Shown one piece after another: positions 43,276-52,642 of a stretch of DNA of 64,000 nt. Made by a program: the position numbers and the translations under genes. The stretch is from an uncultured Veillonella sp. (lineage in GTDB: Bacteria; Bacillota; Negativicutes; Veillonellales; Veillonellaceae): assembly GCA_900538355.1 (NCBI GenBank), contig UPXS01000006.1, positions 66,863 through 130,862 on the forward strand, written 5' to 3'. The notes under the pieces were generated by a model, which ran no database searches, was not told where the DNA came from, and saw only the letters and a program-made list of their open reading frames with translations. How positions within the stretch are numbered: position 1 is the first letter of the stretch; every line of letters starts with the position of its first letter.

Positions 43276-44007
43276 CTATCTACTTTCTAAAAGGCTACGA
43301 AGAAATTCGACTTCGCGCTCTAAATCCCGATATTTATCAGTATGGCTCAATTTCTCTGTCATACCATCTAAGGCACATTGTCGTTGATACATCAAATACT
43401 CAATATATTTATTCCAAAGAGGTGGACGTTCTTGTTCAAGAAGAGCCCCTACTGACCACAGCAAGGATTCTTCAGGCAATTCGGCATACACATTTTCATG
43501 ATTTGCTGTACCTGTATAGTTTTCCAGGCAATCCTCGCGAATCGCTAAAAACGCAGTATATAATTTACCGGTATCTTCAACGATAATTTCAAGAACAATA
43601 ACATACCCTTTTTGCACCATATATTGACGCAATTCTTTTTGCCCATTCTGTGGTTGTAATACGTAGAAATCCAACGGCTCCGGCCCTGCATCTACAATAT
43701 CGCGCATGAGGTATCCCCCCATACCACAGCAAATGGCACCATTTAATTCGCCCTTCTCGGTAACCTTTAGTCCATCTCCTAAACGACAATCAATTATAGA
43801 GCTTAATCCACAAGATTGAACATATTCCTTTGCAGACTCTAAAGGCCCCTTATGAACATCACCGGCTATAACAAAGTCAGCACGATTACGGTTGATAAGT
43901 TCTACTGCTAAATATCCATGATCAGTACCAATATCAGCTATCGCACGAGCCTTTGGCACAATCGAAAAAACCGCCTCTAAGCGATCCATCATAGGTCTAG
44001 GTTCCAT
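43276..44007 (-). CDS. trmK: tRNA (adenine22-N1)-methyltransferase TrmK
   Basis: A 243-residue SAM methyltransferase. 'AIADIGTDHGYLAVELI' (near 18-35) is the SAM motif, and 'NGAICCGMGGYLMRDIV' and 'FYVLQPQNGQKELRQYM' are typical of TrmK/YqfN, which makes m1A22 in tRNA. A helical C-terminal part (about 165-243) fits the family coiled-coil. It lies upstream of the nif3-like gene. Confidence 0.92.
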   Translation of the reverse strand: MEPRPMMDRLEAVFSIVPKARAIADIGTDHGYLAVELINRNRADFVIAGDVHKGPLESAKEYVQSCGLSSIIDCRLGDGLKVTEKGELNGAICCGMGGYLMRDIVDAGPEPLDFYVLQPQNGQKELRQYMVQKGYVIVLEIIVEDTGKLYTAFLAIREDCLENYTGTANHENVYAELPEESLLWSVGALLEQERPPLWNKYIEYLMYQRQCALDGMTEKLSHTDKYRDLEREVEFLRSLLESR

Positions 44008-44138
44008 AATTCCTCTATTTCCTATTTATCCCTTAGTACACTCATAAATCAGACGATGAATACTGTAGAGTATCATCTACTATCCACCTTAGTAATGACT
44101 ATTGTATCTAAGAAATAAATGGATTACATATAAAAATA

Positions 44139-44164
44139 ACCGCCCTTGAATTCTCAAGGACGGT
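44139..44164 (-). terminator. Terminator after the tRNA
   Basis: Minus-strand stem ACCGTCCTTGA/TCAAGGGCGGT followed by TATTTTTATATG. Confidence 0.85.
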
Positions 44165-44179
44165 AGATATCAACATAAT

Positions 44180-44254
44180 TGGTGGGCCCACCTGGGATCG
44201 AACCAGGGACCGACCGGTTATGAGCCGGTTGCTCTACCCCTGAGCTATAGGCCC
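44180..44254 (-). tRNA. tRNA with anticodon CAT (Met elongator or Ile2)
   Basis: A 75-nt cloverleaf on the minus strand. Acceptor GGGCCTA/TGGGCCC, D-arm AGCTCAGGGGTAGAGC, anticodon arm ACCGG-CTCATAA-CCGGT, T-arm CCTGG-TTCGATC-CCAGG and an encoded CCA are all present. The CAT loop with GGCTCATAACC context is like tRNA-Ile2, which reads AUA after lysidine modification. An elongator Met tRNA cannot be excluded by eye. Confidence 0.93.
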
Positions 44255-44316
44255 ACAGTTAGTTTCTAGCTTATTAATTATACCGAATAGCCTGACTATT
44301 AGTCAAGATATCTGGT

Positions 44317-44880
44317 CTAGGACTGTTTCATCAACATAAAACGGTGAATCATATTATCTTCGTTAAATACACCCTTTGTAGCTAATGTAGTAGTCTGGCT
44401 ATCTGTAGATTTAATCCCTCTCGCACTCATACAACTATGAGAAGATGTAATATGAACAATAACATCCTCTGACCCTGTAGCCAGTGAAATAACTTCACAG
44501 ATATCTTCTCCAATTTTTTCTTGTAATTGCAATCGTTTACAACACATTTCAGCAATACGAGGTATTTTTGATAAGCCAATAACACGCCCTTTAGGAATAT
44601 AGCCAATGCTAATACTCATATCATACATCAAAGCCATATGGTGTTCACAATGGGAAAAACACGTAATATCCTTTACTACAACCATTTGATTTGTATCAAC
44701 TTCAAAGGTCTTACCATACATCTCTGCAATCTCAGCATTCGTATACTGAATTCCTTCGTATACCTCTGCCATCATTTGAGCTACGCGCTTAGGCGTTTCT
44801 ACTAAACCTTCACGATTAGGGTCCTCCCCCAAGGCTTCTAGCAATTGATATACAAGTGATTCTATTTTTTCTGTATCCAT
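44317..44880 (-). CDS. folE: GTP cyclohydrolase I
   Basis: A 187-residue enzyme with Zn ligands in 'CFSHCEHHMALM' (near 76-87) and 'SSHSCMSARGI' (near 148). 'IGLSKIPRIAEMCCKRLQLQEKI' is the conserved helix. It makes 7,8-dihydroneopterin triphosphate from GTP, the first step of folate and queuosine synthesis. It lies about 100 bp downstream of queE, so it is likely used for queuosine as well. RBS AAGGGG. Confidence 0.96.
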   Translation of the reverse strand: MDTEKIESLVYQLLEALGEDPNREGLVETPKRVAQMMAEVYEGIQYTNAEIAEMYGKTFEVDTNQMVVVKDITCFSHCEHHMALMYDMSISIGYIPKGRVIGLSKIPRIAEMCCKRLQLQEKIGEDICEVISLATGSEDVIVHITSSHSCMSARGIKSTDSQTTTLATKGVFNEDNMIHRFMLMKQS

Positions 44881-44984
44881 TTGTTCCCCTTTATATCAAG
44901 ATGTCATCATATCATAATGTATCATACTGCATTAGAAAACACTCGATACTCTACATCCGATACTCTACCTACACCCTAACTATA

Positions 44985-45728
44985 CTATACACCTTTCGCA
45001 TCAGGATCCCATACAAATTTATGAATCTGTAATTGGAATCGTACATTTTGTAGATTATGCTCCTTCATATAATCAATAATGGTAGCTGCCTCTATTTTCC
45101 CCCACACTGGCGATACATAAATTTGAGCCTTTGTAGGATATTGATTAATCATACGACGCATACAGTCTAAATCCTCTACGGAACCTACTACAAATTTAAT
45201 TAAATCCTGCTTCCTAGAAACTTTGAATATATCTAAATTCATAGATTCCTCAGCTAAAGAGGATGGTGTTTTATAATCGTAGGTAAACCACACATTATCT
45301 CGGTAAAAGCTCGGTATAATGGTGCCATTCGTTTCAATATTAAAATCGTAGGGACTTTCACTATTTAATACGTCTTGAGCGTCTTCAGATACGTTATTTC
45401 CCGTAGTCGATTGTTTCTCAGCACACCGTTTATCCTCTAATTTAGCAGATTTACGACGATTTAATTCATCGATTAGCTCCACTACAGCAGCTTGTTGTAA
45501 TAGTGGCTCACCACCCGTAATGGTAATGCGATGATTACCTAAATTTTCAATAGCATCAGCTACCTCTCGGACAGTCATGTCTGTGAAAGTACTATCAACA
45601 CCATAACTATAGGTAGTATCACAATATGAACAGCGTATATTGCAATCATGAAGGCGTAAGAATGTGGTTAATAGACCTTGTCGACTTCCTTCACCATCAA
45701 TAGAAGCGAAGATTTCAATCACGTTCAT
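44985..45728 (-). CDS. queE: 7-carboxy-7-deazaguanine synthase QueE
   Basis: A 247-residue radical SAM enzyme. The 4Fe-4S cysteines are in 'HDCNIRCSYCDTTYSYG' (C-x3-C-x2-C, near 28-40), and 'ITITGGEPLLQ' and 'NIETNGTI' are conserved. It converts carboxy-tetrahydropterin to CDG in queuosine synthesis. An insertion of about 35 residues (near 90-125) is poorly conserved. Its start overlaps queD by 14 bp. queC is not in the window. Confidence 0.95.
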   Translation of the reverse strand: MNVIEIFASIDGEGSRQGLLTTFLRLHDCNIRCSYCDTTYSYGVDSTFTDMTVREVADAIENLGNHRITITGGEPLLQQAAVVELIDELNRRKSAKLEDKRCAEKQSTTGNNVSEDAQDVLNSESPYDFNIETNGTIIPSFYRDNVWFTYDYKTPSSLAEESMNLDIFKVSRKQDLIKFVVGSVEDLDCMRRMINQYPTKAQIYVSPVWGKIEAATIIDYMKEHNLQNVRFQLQIHKFVWDPDAKGV

Positions 45729-46053
45729 AAATAGCTGTGTTCCCTTCAGACTCTTGAACCTCTACCTTGAAACATTTAGGGCCCAACTCATCGGCAATCC
45801 ATTTTGCCATGTTTTCAGCAGTAGGATTGATATCGCCTAATACATCATTGATATGACGATGATCTAAGCGACCATGTATTTTTTCTTTAATAATAGTAAA
45901 GTCGATGACCATGCCATTATGGTCTAACTCTTCAGAACGAGCATGAACCGTAATAATCCAATTATGTCCATGTAGATTTTGACATTTACTTGGATAATCT
46001 AATTTCAATTGGTGAGACGCACTCACCTCTAATCGTTTTGTAACTGTAAACAT
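45715..46053 (-). CDS. queD: 6-carboxy-tetrahydropterin synthase QueD
   Basis: A 112-residue enzyme with Zn-binding His in 'SASHQLKLDY' and 'NLHGHNW' and 'LDHRHINDV' in the middle. It makes 6-carboxy-5,6,7,8-tetrahydropterin from the product of FolE. It is first in queD-queE-folE. A TATAAT box lies upstream, just after the rpoD terminator (near 46150). No preQ1 riboswitch motif is visible before it. Confidence 0.95.
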   Translation of the reverse strand: MFTVTKRLEVSASHQLKLDYPSKCQNLHGHNWIITVHARSEELDHNGMVIDFTIIKEKIHGRLDHRHINDVLGDINPTAENMAKWIADELGPKCFKVEVQESEGNTAIYERD

Positions 46054-46157
46054 TATATCTCCTAAATATTATATGAACTTTAATATTTGCTATGTATTAC
46101 ATTAAAAGGCTTTAACGTACTTTTATCACTTACGTTTACTATCTTTAATTATATCAC

Positions 46158-46201
46158 AAAAGGGTTGCAACACAGCACAATAGCACTGTATTACAACCCT
46201 T
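46158..46201 (-). terminator. Terminator after rpoD
   Basis: Minus-strand stem GGGTTGTAATACAG/CTGTGTTGCAACCC followed by TTTTG. Confidence 0.8.
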
Positions 46202-46216
46202 AAGAGATTCAACCTC

Positions 46217-47380
46217 TTATAAGAAGTCTTTAATTTTATCGCGTTTACCACGATTGCGCAATTTAGTAAGCGCTTTACCTTCGATTTGACGGATACGTTC
46301 ACGGGTTACATTGAAATGTTGACCTACTTCTTCTAATGTACGTGGTTTACCATCTTTCAAACCAAAACGCAAAATCAATACTTGTTGTTCACGGTCAGTT
46401 AAGCATGTAAATACATCTTCAATTTGTTCTTGTAATAAGATGTAGCTAGCTGCATCATCTGGAGCAATAGCATCTTGGTCTTCAATGAAGTCCCCCAAGT
46501 GAGAGTCTTCCTCTTCACCAATTGGAGTTTCCAATGATACTGGTTCTTGTGCGATTTTTTGAATTTCACGCACACGCTCCACCGTAATCCCCATACCTTC
46601 TGCAATTTCCTCTGGTAATGGTTCACGACCTTTATCTTGCAACAATTGTCGGGAAATACGAATCAATTTATTGATTGTTTCTACCATATGTACTGGAATA
46701 CGAATCGTACGAGCTTGGTCCGCAATAGCGCGGGTAATGGCTTGACGAATCCACCATGTAGCATATGTGGAGAATTTATAACCCTTTGTATAGTCGAACT
46801 TATCTACAGCTTTAATAAGGCCCAAGTTACCTTCTTGAATTAAGTCCAAAAATAACATACCACGACCTACATAGCGTTTTGCAATACTTACAACGAGGCG
46901 CAAGTTAGCATCTACCAATTTTTTCTTAGCCTTTTTAGCAAGTTGAACGTCTTTATATGTAGCATCTTCTGCTGCGCCAGCTTCAATTTGCTTAGCTAAA
47001 ACAATTTCCTCATCAGCGGAAAGCAATGGGACACGACCGATCTCCTTGAGGTACATACGTACAGGATCGTCAATGTTAACGCCAGAGTCTACACTTAAAT
47101 TGATGGAGATATTCTTTTCACTAGAAGTATCCTCTTCATCCTCTTCTTCTGGCTCTATTGGGCTAGCATCAGCGTCCTCACCGTCGATATCAGCTACTAC
47201 TTCAATGTTTACTTTACCAAATGTAGTATAAATATCATCTAATTGTTCTGCAGTAAGATCAGTCTGCTCATGAAGAGCATCTGAAATCTCTGATTGTGTC
47301 AACACACCGGTTTTCCGGCCTTTTTCAAGAAGTTGTTCAACAATCTCCTCTATTTGACTTTTTTGTACTTTCTTAGCCAC
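46217..47380 (-). CDS. rpoD: Primary RNA polymerase sigma factor
   Basis: A 387-residue sigma-70. Region 1.1 (about 1-75) and an acidic stretch (about 70-90) are followed by region 1.2 'DDPVRMYLKEIGRVPLL'. Region 2 has 'RGMLFLDLIQEGNLGLIKAV' and 'YKFSTYATWWIRQAI', then region 3, then region 4 with the helix-turn-helix 'TLEEVGQHFNVTRERIRQIE'. It directs polymerase to housekeeping promoters. The start is GTG after AAAAGGAGA. It follows dnaG by 22 bp, the usual dnaG-rpoD operon. Confidence 0.98.
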   Translation of the reverse strand: MAKKVQKSQIEEIVEQLLEKGRKTGVLTQSEISDALHEQTDLTAEQLDDIYTTFGKVNIEVVADIDGEDADASPIEPEEEDEEDTSSEKNISINLSVDSGVNIDDPVRMYLKEIGRVPLLSADEEIVLAKQIEAGAAEDATYKDVQLAKKAKKKLVDANLRLVVSIAKRYVGRGMLFLDLIQEGNLGLIKAVDKFDYTKGYKFSTYATWWIRQAITRAIADQARTIRIPVHMVETINKLIRISRQLLQDKGREPLPEEIAEGMGITVERVREIQKIAQEPVSLETPIGEEEDSHLGDFIEDQDAIAPDDAASYILLQEQIEDVFTCLTDREQQVLILRFGLKDGKPRTLEEVGQHFNVTRERIRQIEGKALTKLRNRGKRDKIKDFL

Positions 47381-47402
47381 AGCGCTCTCCTTTTACATTA
47401 TA

Positions 47403-49175
47403 TTACTTAGACCATTCTCTAATTAAGTTCTGTATTTCCTGACACTTATGTAATTCGCTAATAAATGTCGAATCTCCTGCCCGTTTTAGTTGATCCGCCA
47501 TAATTGAATGCGCTTTATACTGTTCACGCAATGAATGAAGCCTTATTTTGCGGATTAATCCAGGCACTTGCACCTTATATTCATCGTCACTCATAACAAC
47601 CAATCTAGAGTAAATATCATACTCCGATGGGGATAAAACAGACTGAATGGTAGTATCATCTAGACGACCTTCTTGTTTAAATAAGGTGAATATCTTTTCT
47701 ATTATACCGCGATATTCAATTTTTTCAAAGTCCTCTAATGGCAAATAGCTCATCATATGCTGTAACACTTCACCATCTGTAAAGGCTAAGGACAGTAATT
47801 TTTCTGCATCGCCTTTAGGTAAATCCTGTGTTGGCAAAGGTGCAGATGCAGTATCTACTAATTCAATTTGTCCTTTTTTTACATAGTCTCTGAAATATCT
47901 AAAGATACTACTATTATCAAGCCACAATGGTAATGCCAATGTTTTTAATGCATCATCACGTTGTGTTTGACTATCTATATTAGCAATATACGGGAATACA
48001 TCAGCCAATACAGCTTGCTTCCCTTCCGTATCATTTGTATCGTGTTTAATTAGGGACTCACTCAATAAATAATCAAGAGGCTTAACCGCTTTAGCCACCA
48101 AATCTTTAAATGCTTGTCCCCCATGATTGCGTACATAATCATCTGGATCTTTGCCATCTGGCATAGCGAGGACACGCACCTTGAAGTCCGTATTTTGCAA
48201 TAATTCTATGGCTCTAGCCGCCGCTTGACGACCTGCTCCATCCATATCATAGGCCAGCACAATTTCATCGGCCTGCCTCATCAAGATATGCCCATGGTCT
48301 CGTGTATAAGCTGTCCCCAAGGATGCTACTACATTAGTAACACCATGGTTATGGGCAGAGATAACGTCCATGTAACCTTCCACAAGGATAGCCTGTCGTT
48401 CTTGACGAATGGATTTATAAGCCTTATCAAAGGCAAATAATAGTTTCCCCTTTTCAAAGATGGCTGATTCTGGTGAGTTCAAATATTTTGGCGTACTGTC
48501 ATCCATGACACGTCCACCAAAGGCAACTACACGACCTTTACCATCCATAATGGGGAACATAATACGGTTTCTAAAGAAATCGTAAAACTGCCCCTTTTGA
48601 TTCTTACGAACTAGATTTAACTCCAAGAGAATTGAATCATCGATGCCGCGTTCGTGAAAGGCACGATACAACTTATCCCAACCATCTGGAGCAAAGCCTA
48701 ATTTAAATTTTTCAATCGTCTCTTTTGTAAGGCCCCGTTTTTTTAAGTAATCAAGGCCCACCTTACCAATCGATGTTTGAGTAAGGCAATTATGGAAAAA
48801 TGTAGCCGCTAATTCTGACGCTTCATATAGTTTTTTCCGTCGTTCATCTCGAGCTCGTTGTTCTGGTGAAAGCTTAGCCTCTGGCAATGGAATATTAGCG
48901 CGATTAGCAAGGCGCTCTAAGACCTCAACAAAGCTTAAATGCTCAAGTTCCATAAGGAATTTAATGACATTCCCCGATGCATGACAGCCAAAACAATAAT
49001 AAAAGCCCTTTTCAGGGGCAACACTAAAGGACGGCGTCTTTTCATTATGAAACGGACAACAACCCCAATAGTTCTTGCCCCGTTTCTTTAAAGCTACATG
49101 CTCAGATATTACAGATACAATATCATTTGCATCTTTGATTTGTTCAATCAATTCATTTTCAAAATATCGGCTCAT
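47403..49175 (-). CDS. dnaG: DNA primase
   Basis: About 590 residues. The zinc-binding domain has 'CPFHNEKTPSFSV' and 'YYCFGCHASG' (about 38-65). The TOPRIM catalytic domain has 'AILVEGYMDVISAH' (near 260) and 'VLAYDMDGAGRQAA' (near 305). A C-terminal helicase-binding domain ends the protein. It makes RNA primers for replication. The ATG at 49175 (MSRYFENELIEQI) lies 8 bases after AGGAGG; the in-frame TTG at 49181 is too close. Confidence 0.97.
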   Translation of the reverse strand: MSRYFENELIEQIKDANDIVSVISEHVALKKRGKNYWGCCPFHNEKTPSFSVAPEKGFYYCFGCHASGNVIKFLMELEHLSFVEVLERLANRANIPLPEAKLSPEQRARDERRKKLYEASELAATFFHNCLTQTSIGKVGLDYLKKRGLTKETIEKFKLGFAPDGWDKLYRAFHERGIDDSILLELNLVRKNQKGQFYDFFRNRIMFPIMDGKGRVVAFGGRVMDDSTPKYLNSPESAIFEKGKLLFAFDKAYKSIRQERQAILVEGYMDVISAHNHGVTNVVASLGTAYTRDHGHILMRQADEIVLAYDMDGAGRQAAARAIELLQNTDFKVRVLAMPDGKDPDDYVRNHGGQAFKDLVAKAVKPLDYLLSESLIKHDTNDTEGKQAVLADVFPYIANIDSQTQRDDALKTLALPLWLDNSSIFRYFRDYVKKGQIELVDTASAPLPTQDLPKGDAEKLLSLAFTDGEVLQHMMSYLPLEDFEKIEYRGIIEKIFTLFKQEGRLDDTTIQSVLSPSEYDIYSRLVVMSDDEYKVQVPGLIRKIRLHSLREQYKAHSIMADQLKRAGDSTFISELHKCQEIQNLIREWSK

Positions 49176-49293
49176 AGCCAACGCCTCCTTCCCTTATATA
49201 TATATTAATTCGATATACAAATAAAAAATCCTCTATTTGTAAAGTAATTTAATCAATTATCAAGTCAAACCGATTTAGTAACTGATACGAATC

Positions 49294-49338
49294 ATAGGAA
49301 TCACCATCTATTATGGATCAATACATGGTGATTCCTAT
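49294..49338. other. Inverted repeat upstream of dnaG
   Basis: Perfect 14-bp arms ATAGGAATCACCAT/ATGGTGATTCCTAT enclose a 17-base loop, about 120 bp before dnaG. There is no T run on either side. It may be an operator or an RNA stem of the dnaG-rpoD leader. Confidence 0.5.
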
Positions 49339-49381
49339 ACGCCGTATTCTTTAATAGTCTGCGAATAATAATTTGATAATA

Positions 49382-49411
49382 ATAGGCTGCAATGAAATCA
49401 TTGCAGCCTAT
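49382..49411 (-). terminator. Terminator after rny
   Basis: Perfect stem ATAGGCTGCAATGA/TCATTGCAGCCTAT with a 2-base gap, followed on the minus strand by TATTATCAAATTATTATTC. It is strong in pairing with a moderate T run. Confidence 0.75.
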
Positions 49412-49430
49412 ACTTATCGCTTATAGCATA

Positions 49431-50975
49431 TTATTTTGCGTAATCCACAACGCGAGTTTCACGAATAATTACGACCTTAATTTGGCCTGGATATTCAAGT
49501 TCAGACTCGATGCGTTTTACGATATTCCGAACGAGCAATGTAGACTCAGCTTCATCAATCTTATCCGGTTTTACTACAACGCGAATCTCACGACCTGCTT
49601 GAATAGCAAAGCATTTTTCAACGCCTTCGAAGGATTCAGCGATTTCTTCCAATTTAGATAAACGTTTCAAGTAGTTTTCTAATGTTTCTCGACGTGCTCC
49701 AGGACGAGCCGCAGAGATAGCATCAGCAGCTGCAACTAATACAGCTTCTACAGATTGGAACTCTTCATCACCATGATGAGCGCCAATGCAGTTAATTACT
49801 GCTGCGCTTTCACGATATTTACGAGCCACATCAACACCGATTTGAACATGAGAACCCTCAAGTTCGCGGTCCAATGCTTTACCAATATCATGGATTAAAC
49901 CACCTCGTTTAGCCAATGTTACATCACAGCCTAGTTCAGCTGCCATCAAACCTGCTAAATGAGATACTTCAATAGAATGTTTCAAAACGTTTTGACCGTA
50001 ACTAGTACGATATTTCAAACGACCTAAAATCTTTACAATTTCAGGATGTAAGCCATGAACATCAGCTTCAAATGTTGCTTGTTCACCAGCTTCTTTAATA
50101 GTTTGGTCAACCTCTTTGCGAGCTTTACCAACCATTTCTTCAATACGAGCTGGATGGATACGACCGTCTACAATCAATTTTTCCAAAGCAATACGAGCCA
50201 CTTCACGACGAATTGGATCGAAGCCGGAAAGAATAACTGCTTCTGGTGTGTCATCGATAATCAAGTCAATACCTGTTAATGTTTCGAGTGCACGAATATT
50301 ACGGCCTTCACGACCGATAATGCGACCCTTCATTTCATCATTAGGCAATGCCACTACGGATACGGTAGTCTCCGCTACATGGTCAGCTGCGCAACGTTGG
50401 ATAGCAGAGGAGATAATTTCTTTTGCTTTTTTCTCCGCGTCATCCTTAGCTTGCTGCTCCATTTCCTTAACCATAATCGCCGTTTCATGACGAATTTCTT
50501 GTTCCACATTCGTTAACAAGATATTCTTAGCTTCTTCAAATGTCATACCAGAAATACGTTCCAATTCTGCCATTTGTTTTTCATACAAAGCTTCAATTTT
50601 TTCACGGCTTTGGGCTAAGTCAGCTTCTTTGCGATGTAAAGCTTCCTCTTTGTGCTCAATATTGTCTAATTTTTTATCCAAAGATTCTTCTTTTTGAAGA
50701 ATACGACGTTCCATACGTTGAAGTTCAGAACGGCGATCTTTATTTTCTCGTTCTACATCAGAACGGAGCTTATGAATTTCTTCTTTCGCTTCTAATAAAG
50801 CTTCTTTCTTTTTAGACTCAGCTGTGCGTTCACCATTAGCGATGATACGTGCAGCCTCTTGCTCAGCTTGATTCAGTTTTCCTTCAGCAATATTTTTTCT
50901 TAAAAAATAGCCTACCCCTAGTCCAATCAGTACCATTACCACTGCAATTAGACTATACTCTAAAATTAGTCTCAC
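49431..50975 (-). CDS. rny: Ribonuclease Y
   Basis: A 514-residue membrane-anchored endoribonuclease. An N-terminal span (about 5-25) is followed by a long charged coiled coil (30-190), a KH domain ('GRIIGREGRNIRALETLTGIDL', near 215) and an HD domain ('RGGLIHDIGKALD', near 360). It starts mRNA decay. The start is uncertain. The GTG at 50975 overlaps the AGGAGGTGAG ribosome site itself, while an in-frame ATT at 50966 (ILEYSLIAVV) is properly spaced. The protein is the same apart from three residues. Confidence 0.95.
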   Translation of the reverse strand: MRLILEYSLIAVVMVLIGLGVGYFLRKNIAEGKLNQAEQEAARIIANGERTAESKKKEALLEAKEEIHKLRSDVERENKDRRSELQRMERRILQKEESLDKKLDNIEHKEEALHRKEADLAQSREKIEALYEKQMAELERISGMTFEEAKNILLTNVEQEIRHETAIMVKEMEQQAKDDAEKKAKEIISSAIQRCAADHVAETTVSVVALPNDEMKGRIIGREGRNIRALETLTGIDLIIDDTPEAVILSGFDPIRREVARIALEKLIVDGRIHPARIEEMVGKARKEVDQTIKEAGEQATFEADVHGLHPEIVKILGRLKYRTSYGQNVLKHSIEVSHLAGLMAAELGCDVTLAKRGGLIHDIGKALDRELEGSHVQIGVDVARKYRESAAVINCIGAHHGDEEFQSVEAVLVAAADAISAARPGARRETLENYLKRLSKLEEIAESFEGVEKCFAIQAGREIRVVVKPDKIDEAESTLLVRNIVKRIESELEYPGQIKVVIIRETRVVDYAK

Positions 50976-51151
50976 CTCCTCTTAAATTCTCAAAATTGAG
51001 CTTTCATGCTCCTTTTTATGCCCTTCATGCATTAAAATTATCATTTAGCCATATCATCATATAAATAAATAAGGCTATTATTAATTTTAGACTTGAAAGC
51101 CCTTTCTGTCAAGATTTTACAAGCCTAGTAAGGCCTCTTAAAAAGCACTAT

Positions 51152-51595
51152 TTATTCATAAAAATCATTGCATACAACTTGGATAGTGCTCGTTGAAAAT
51201 CCTCTATATTTGAGAAAATTAAATACTTTTACACGAGGAGTGTCTTCTTCATTGAGAATGGAGCCAAATTTTTTCTCTACTACGCGATAAGCGGCTTTCA
51301 CTTCATCATAATTAGAGATTTCCTGAGGCACTGTAAGACCTCGCAGCTTCATCTTTTGCTTAATCATATAGGCCCCGTATTTTTGTTCTTTCATCAAGTA
51401 CGCCAATACTTGCTCAGATAAGCGCTCATCATTGATATAATCATAGTCTCTAAGGCGTTCAAGGACCCGCTCAATGATTGGGTCCTCGATTTGTTTACGT
51501 CTCATTTTTTGTGTCAGTTCATAGGAACTAAGAAATCGTTGAGCCAGGAAGCGATACGCTTGATCCATAGCAGCTTGCATCGTTTCGTCACTCAT
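51152..51595 (-). CDS. recX: Regulatory protein RecX
   Basis: A 147-residue helical protein with RecX motifs 'AYRFLAQRFLSSYELTQKMRRK' and 'YDYINDERLSEQVLAYLMKEQKYG'. It binds RecA filaments and limits their activity. Its ATG lies next to the recA stop (TAATCATG), so translation is coupled. Confidence 0.92.
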   Translation of the reverse strand: MSDETMQAAMDQAYRFLAQRFLSSYELTQKMRRKQIEDPIIERVLERLRDYDYINDERLSEQVLAYLMKEQKYGAYMIKQKMKLRGLTVPQEISNYDEVKAAYRVVEKKFGSILNEEDTPRVKVFNFLKYRGFSTSTIQVVCNDFYE

Positions 51596-51597
51596 GA

Positions 51598-52638
51598 TTA
51601 TACTTCTTCAGTTACTTCTTCACCGATTACATCAATTTCTTCTGTACCAACAGCTAATGTATCGCGAATAATACGATCGATTTCATCAGCGATTTGTGGA
51701 TTATCTAACAAATATTGTTTAGCTGCTTCTTTACCTTGGCCCATGCGTTCACCATTATAGGAATACCATGCACCAGATTTATTGATGATTTCCATATTTG
51801 TGCCAATATCGATAAGTGTACCAGCTTTTGAGATACCTTCACCGTACATCAAATCAAACTCAGCTGTTTTGAATGGAGGTGCTACTTTATTCTTAACAAC
51901 TTTAACTTTAGTGCGAGCACCAACATTTTCGTTATTAGCTTTAATTAATTCACCCTTACGAACATCAAGACGTACGGAGGAATAGAATTTCAACGCACGA
52001 CCACCTGTTGTAGTTTCAGGATTACCAAACATTACGCCTACTTTTTCACGCAATTGGTTGATAAAGATAACAACAGTTTTAGATTTGCTGATGATACCAG
52101 TCAATTTACGCAATGCTTTACTCATCAAACGAGCTTGGAGACCTACGTGAGCATCGCCCATTTCACCGTCGATTTCTGCTTTAGGAACCAAGGCTGCAAC
52201 GGAGTCAACTACGACGATATCTACAGCACCACTGCGAACAAGGGCTTCTGTAATTTCAAGAGCTTGTTCACCATTATCTGGTTGAGAAATCAACAAGTTA
52301 TTGATATCTACGCCCAAATTACGAGCATATACAGGATCCATTGCATGCTCCGCATCAATAAAAGCTGCAATGCCACCTTGTTTTTGCGCTTCTGCTACAG
52401 CGTGAAGAGCTACTGTTGTTTTACCAGAGGATTCTGGACCGTAGATTTCAATTACACGGCCACGAGGGAACCCACCTACGCCAACAGCGATATCGATTGC
52501 AAGAGAACCAGAGGAGATAACCTCTACGTTCATGCGATCTGCTGCTTCACCAAGACGCATAATAGCGCCTTTACCAAAGTCTTTTTCAATTTGTTTTAAC
52601 GCGTTATCCAACGCTGCTTGTCTGCCATCTACAGCCAT
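51598..52638 (-). CDS. recA: Recombinase RecA
   Basis: A 346-residue recombinase with Walker A 'GPESSGKTTVALH' (near 66), 'AFIDAEHAMDPVYA' (near 92), Walker B 'VDIVVVDSVAALVP' and L2 'FGNPETTTGGRALKFY'. It forms filaments on single-stranded DNA for repair and SOS. It lies between cinA (4 bp) and recX (2 bp). No SOS box was recognised nearby. Confidence 0.98.
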   Translation of the reverse strand: MAVDGRQAALDNALKQIEKDFGKGAIMRLGEAADRMNVEVISSGSLAIDIAVGVGGFPRGRVIEIYGPESSGKTTVALHAVAEAQKQGGIAAFIDAEHAMDPVYARNLGVDINNLLISQPDNGEQALEITEALVRSGAVDIVVVDSVAALVPKAEIDGEMGDAHVGLQARLMSKALRKLTGIISKSKTVVIFINQLREKVGVMFGNPETTTGGRALKFYSSVRLDVRKGELIKANNENVGARTKVKVVKNKVAPPFKTAEFDLMYGEGISKAGTLIDIGTNMEIINKSGAWYSYNGERMGQGKEAAKQYLLDNPQIADEIDRIIRDTLAVGTEEIDVIGEEVTEEV

Positions 52639-52642
52639 TATT

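Noticed and set aside
44180..44254. Initiator tRNA-Met
   Set aside because: The first acceptor pair is a normal G-C, and the anticodon stem lacks the three G-C pairs GGG/CCC typical of initiators. It is an elongator Met or Ile2 tRNA.
46054..46216. Possible preQ1 riboswitch before queD
   Set aside because: The queuosine genes made this likely, but no preQ1-I or preQ1-II pattern is visible. Only the rpoD terminator and a TATAAT box are present.
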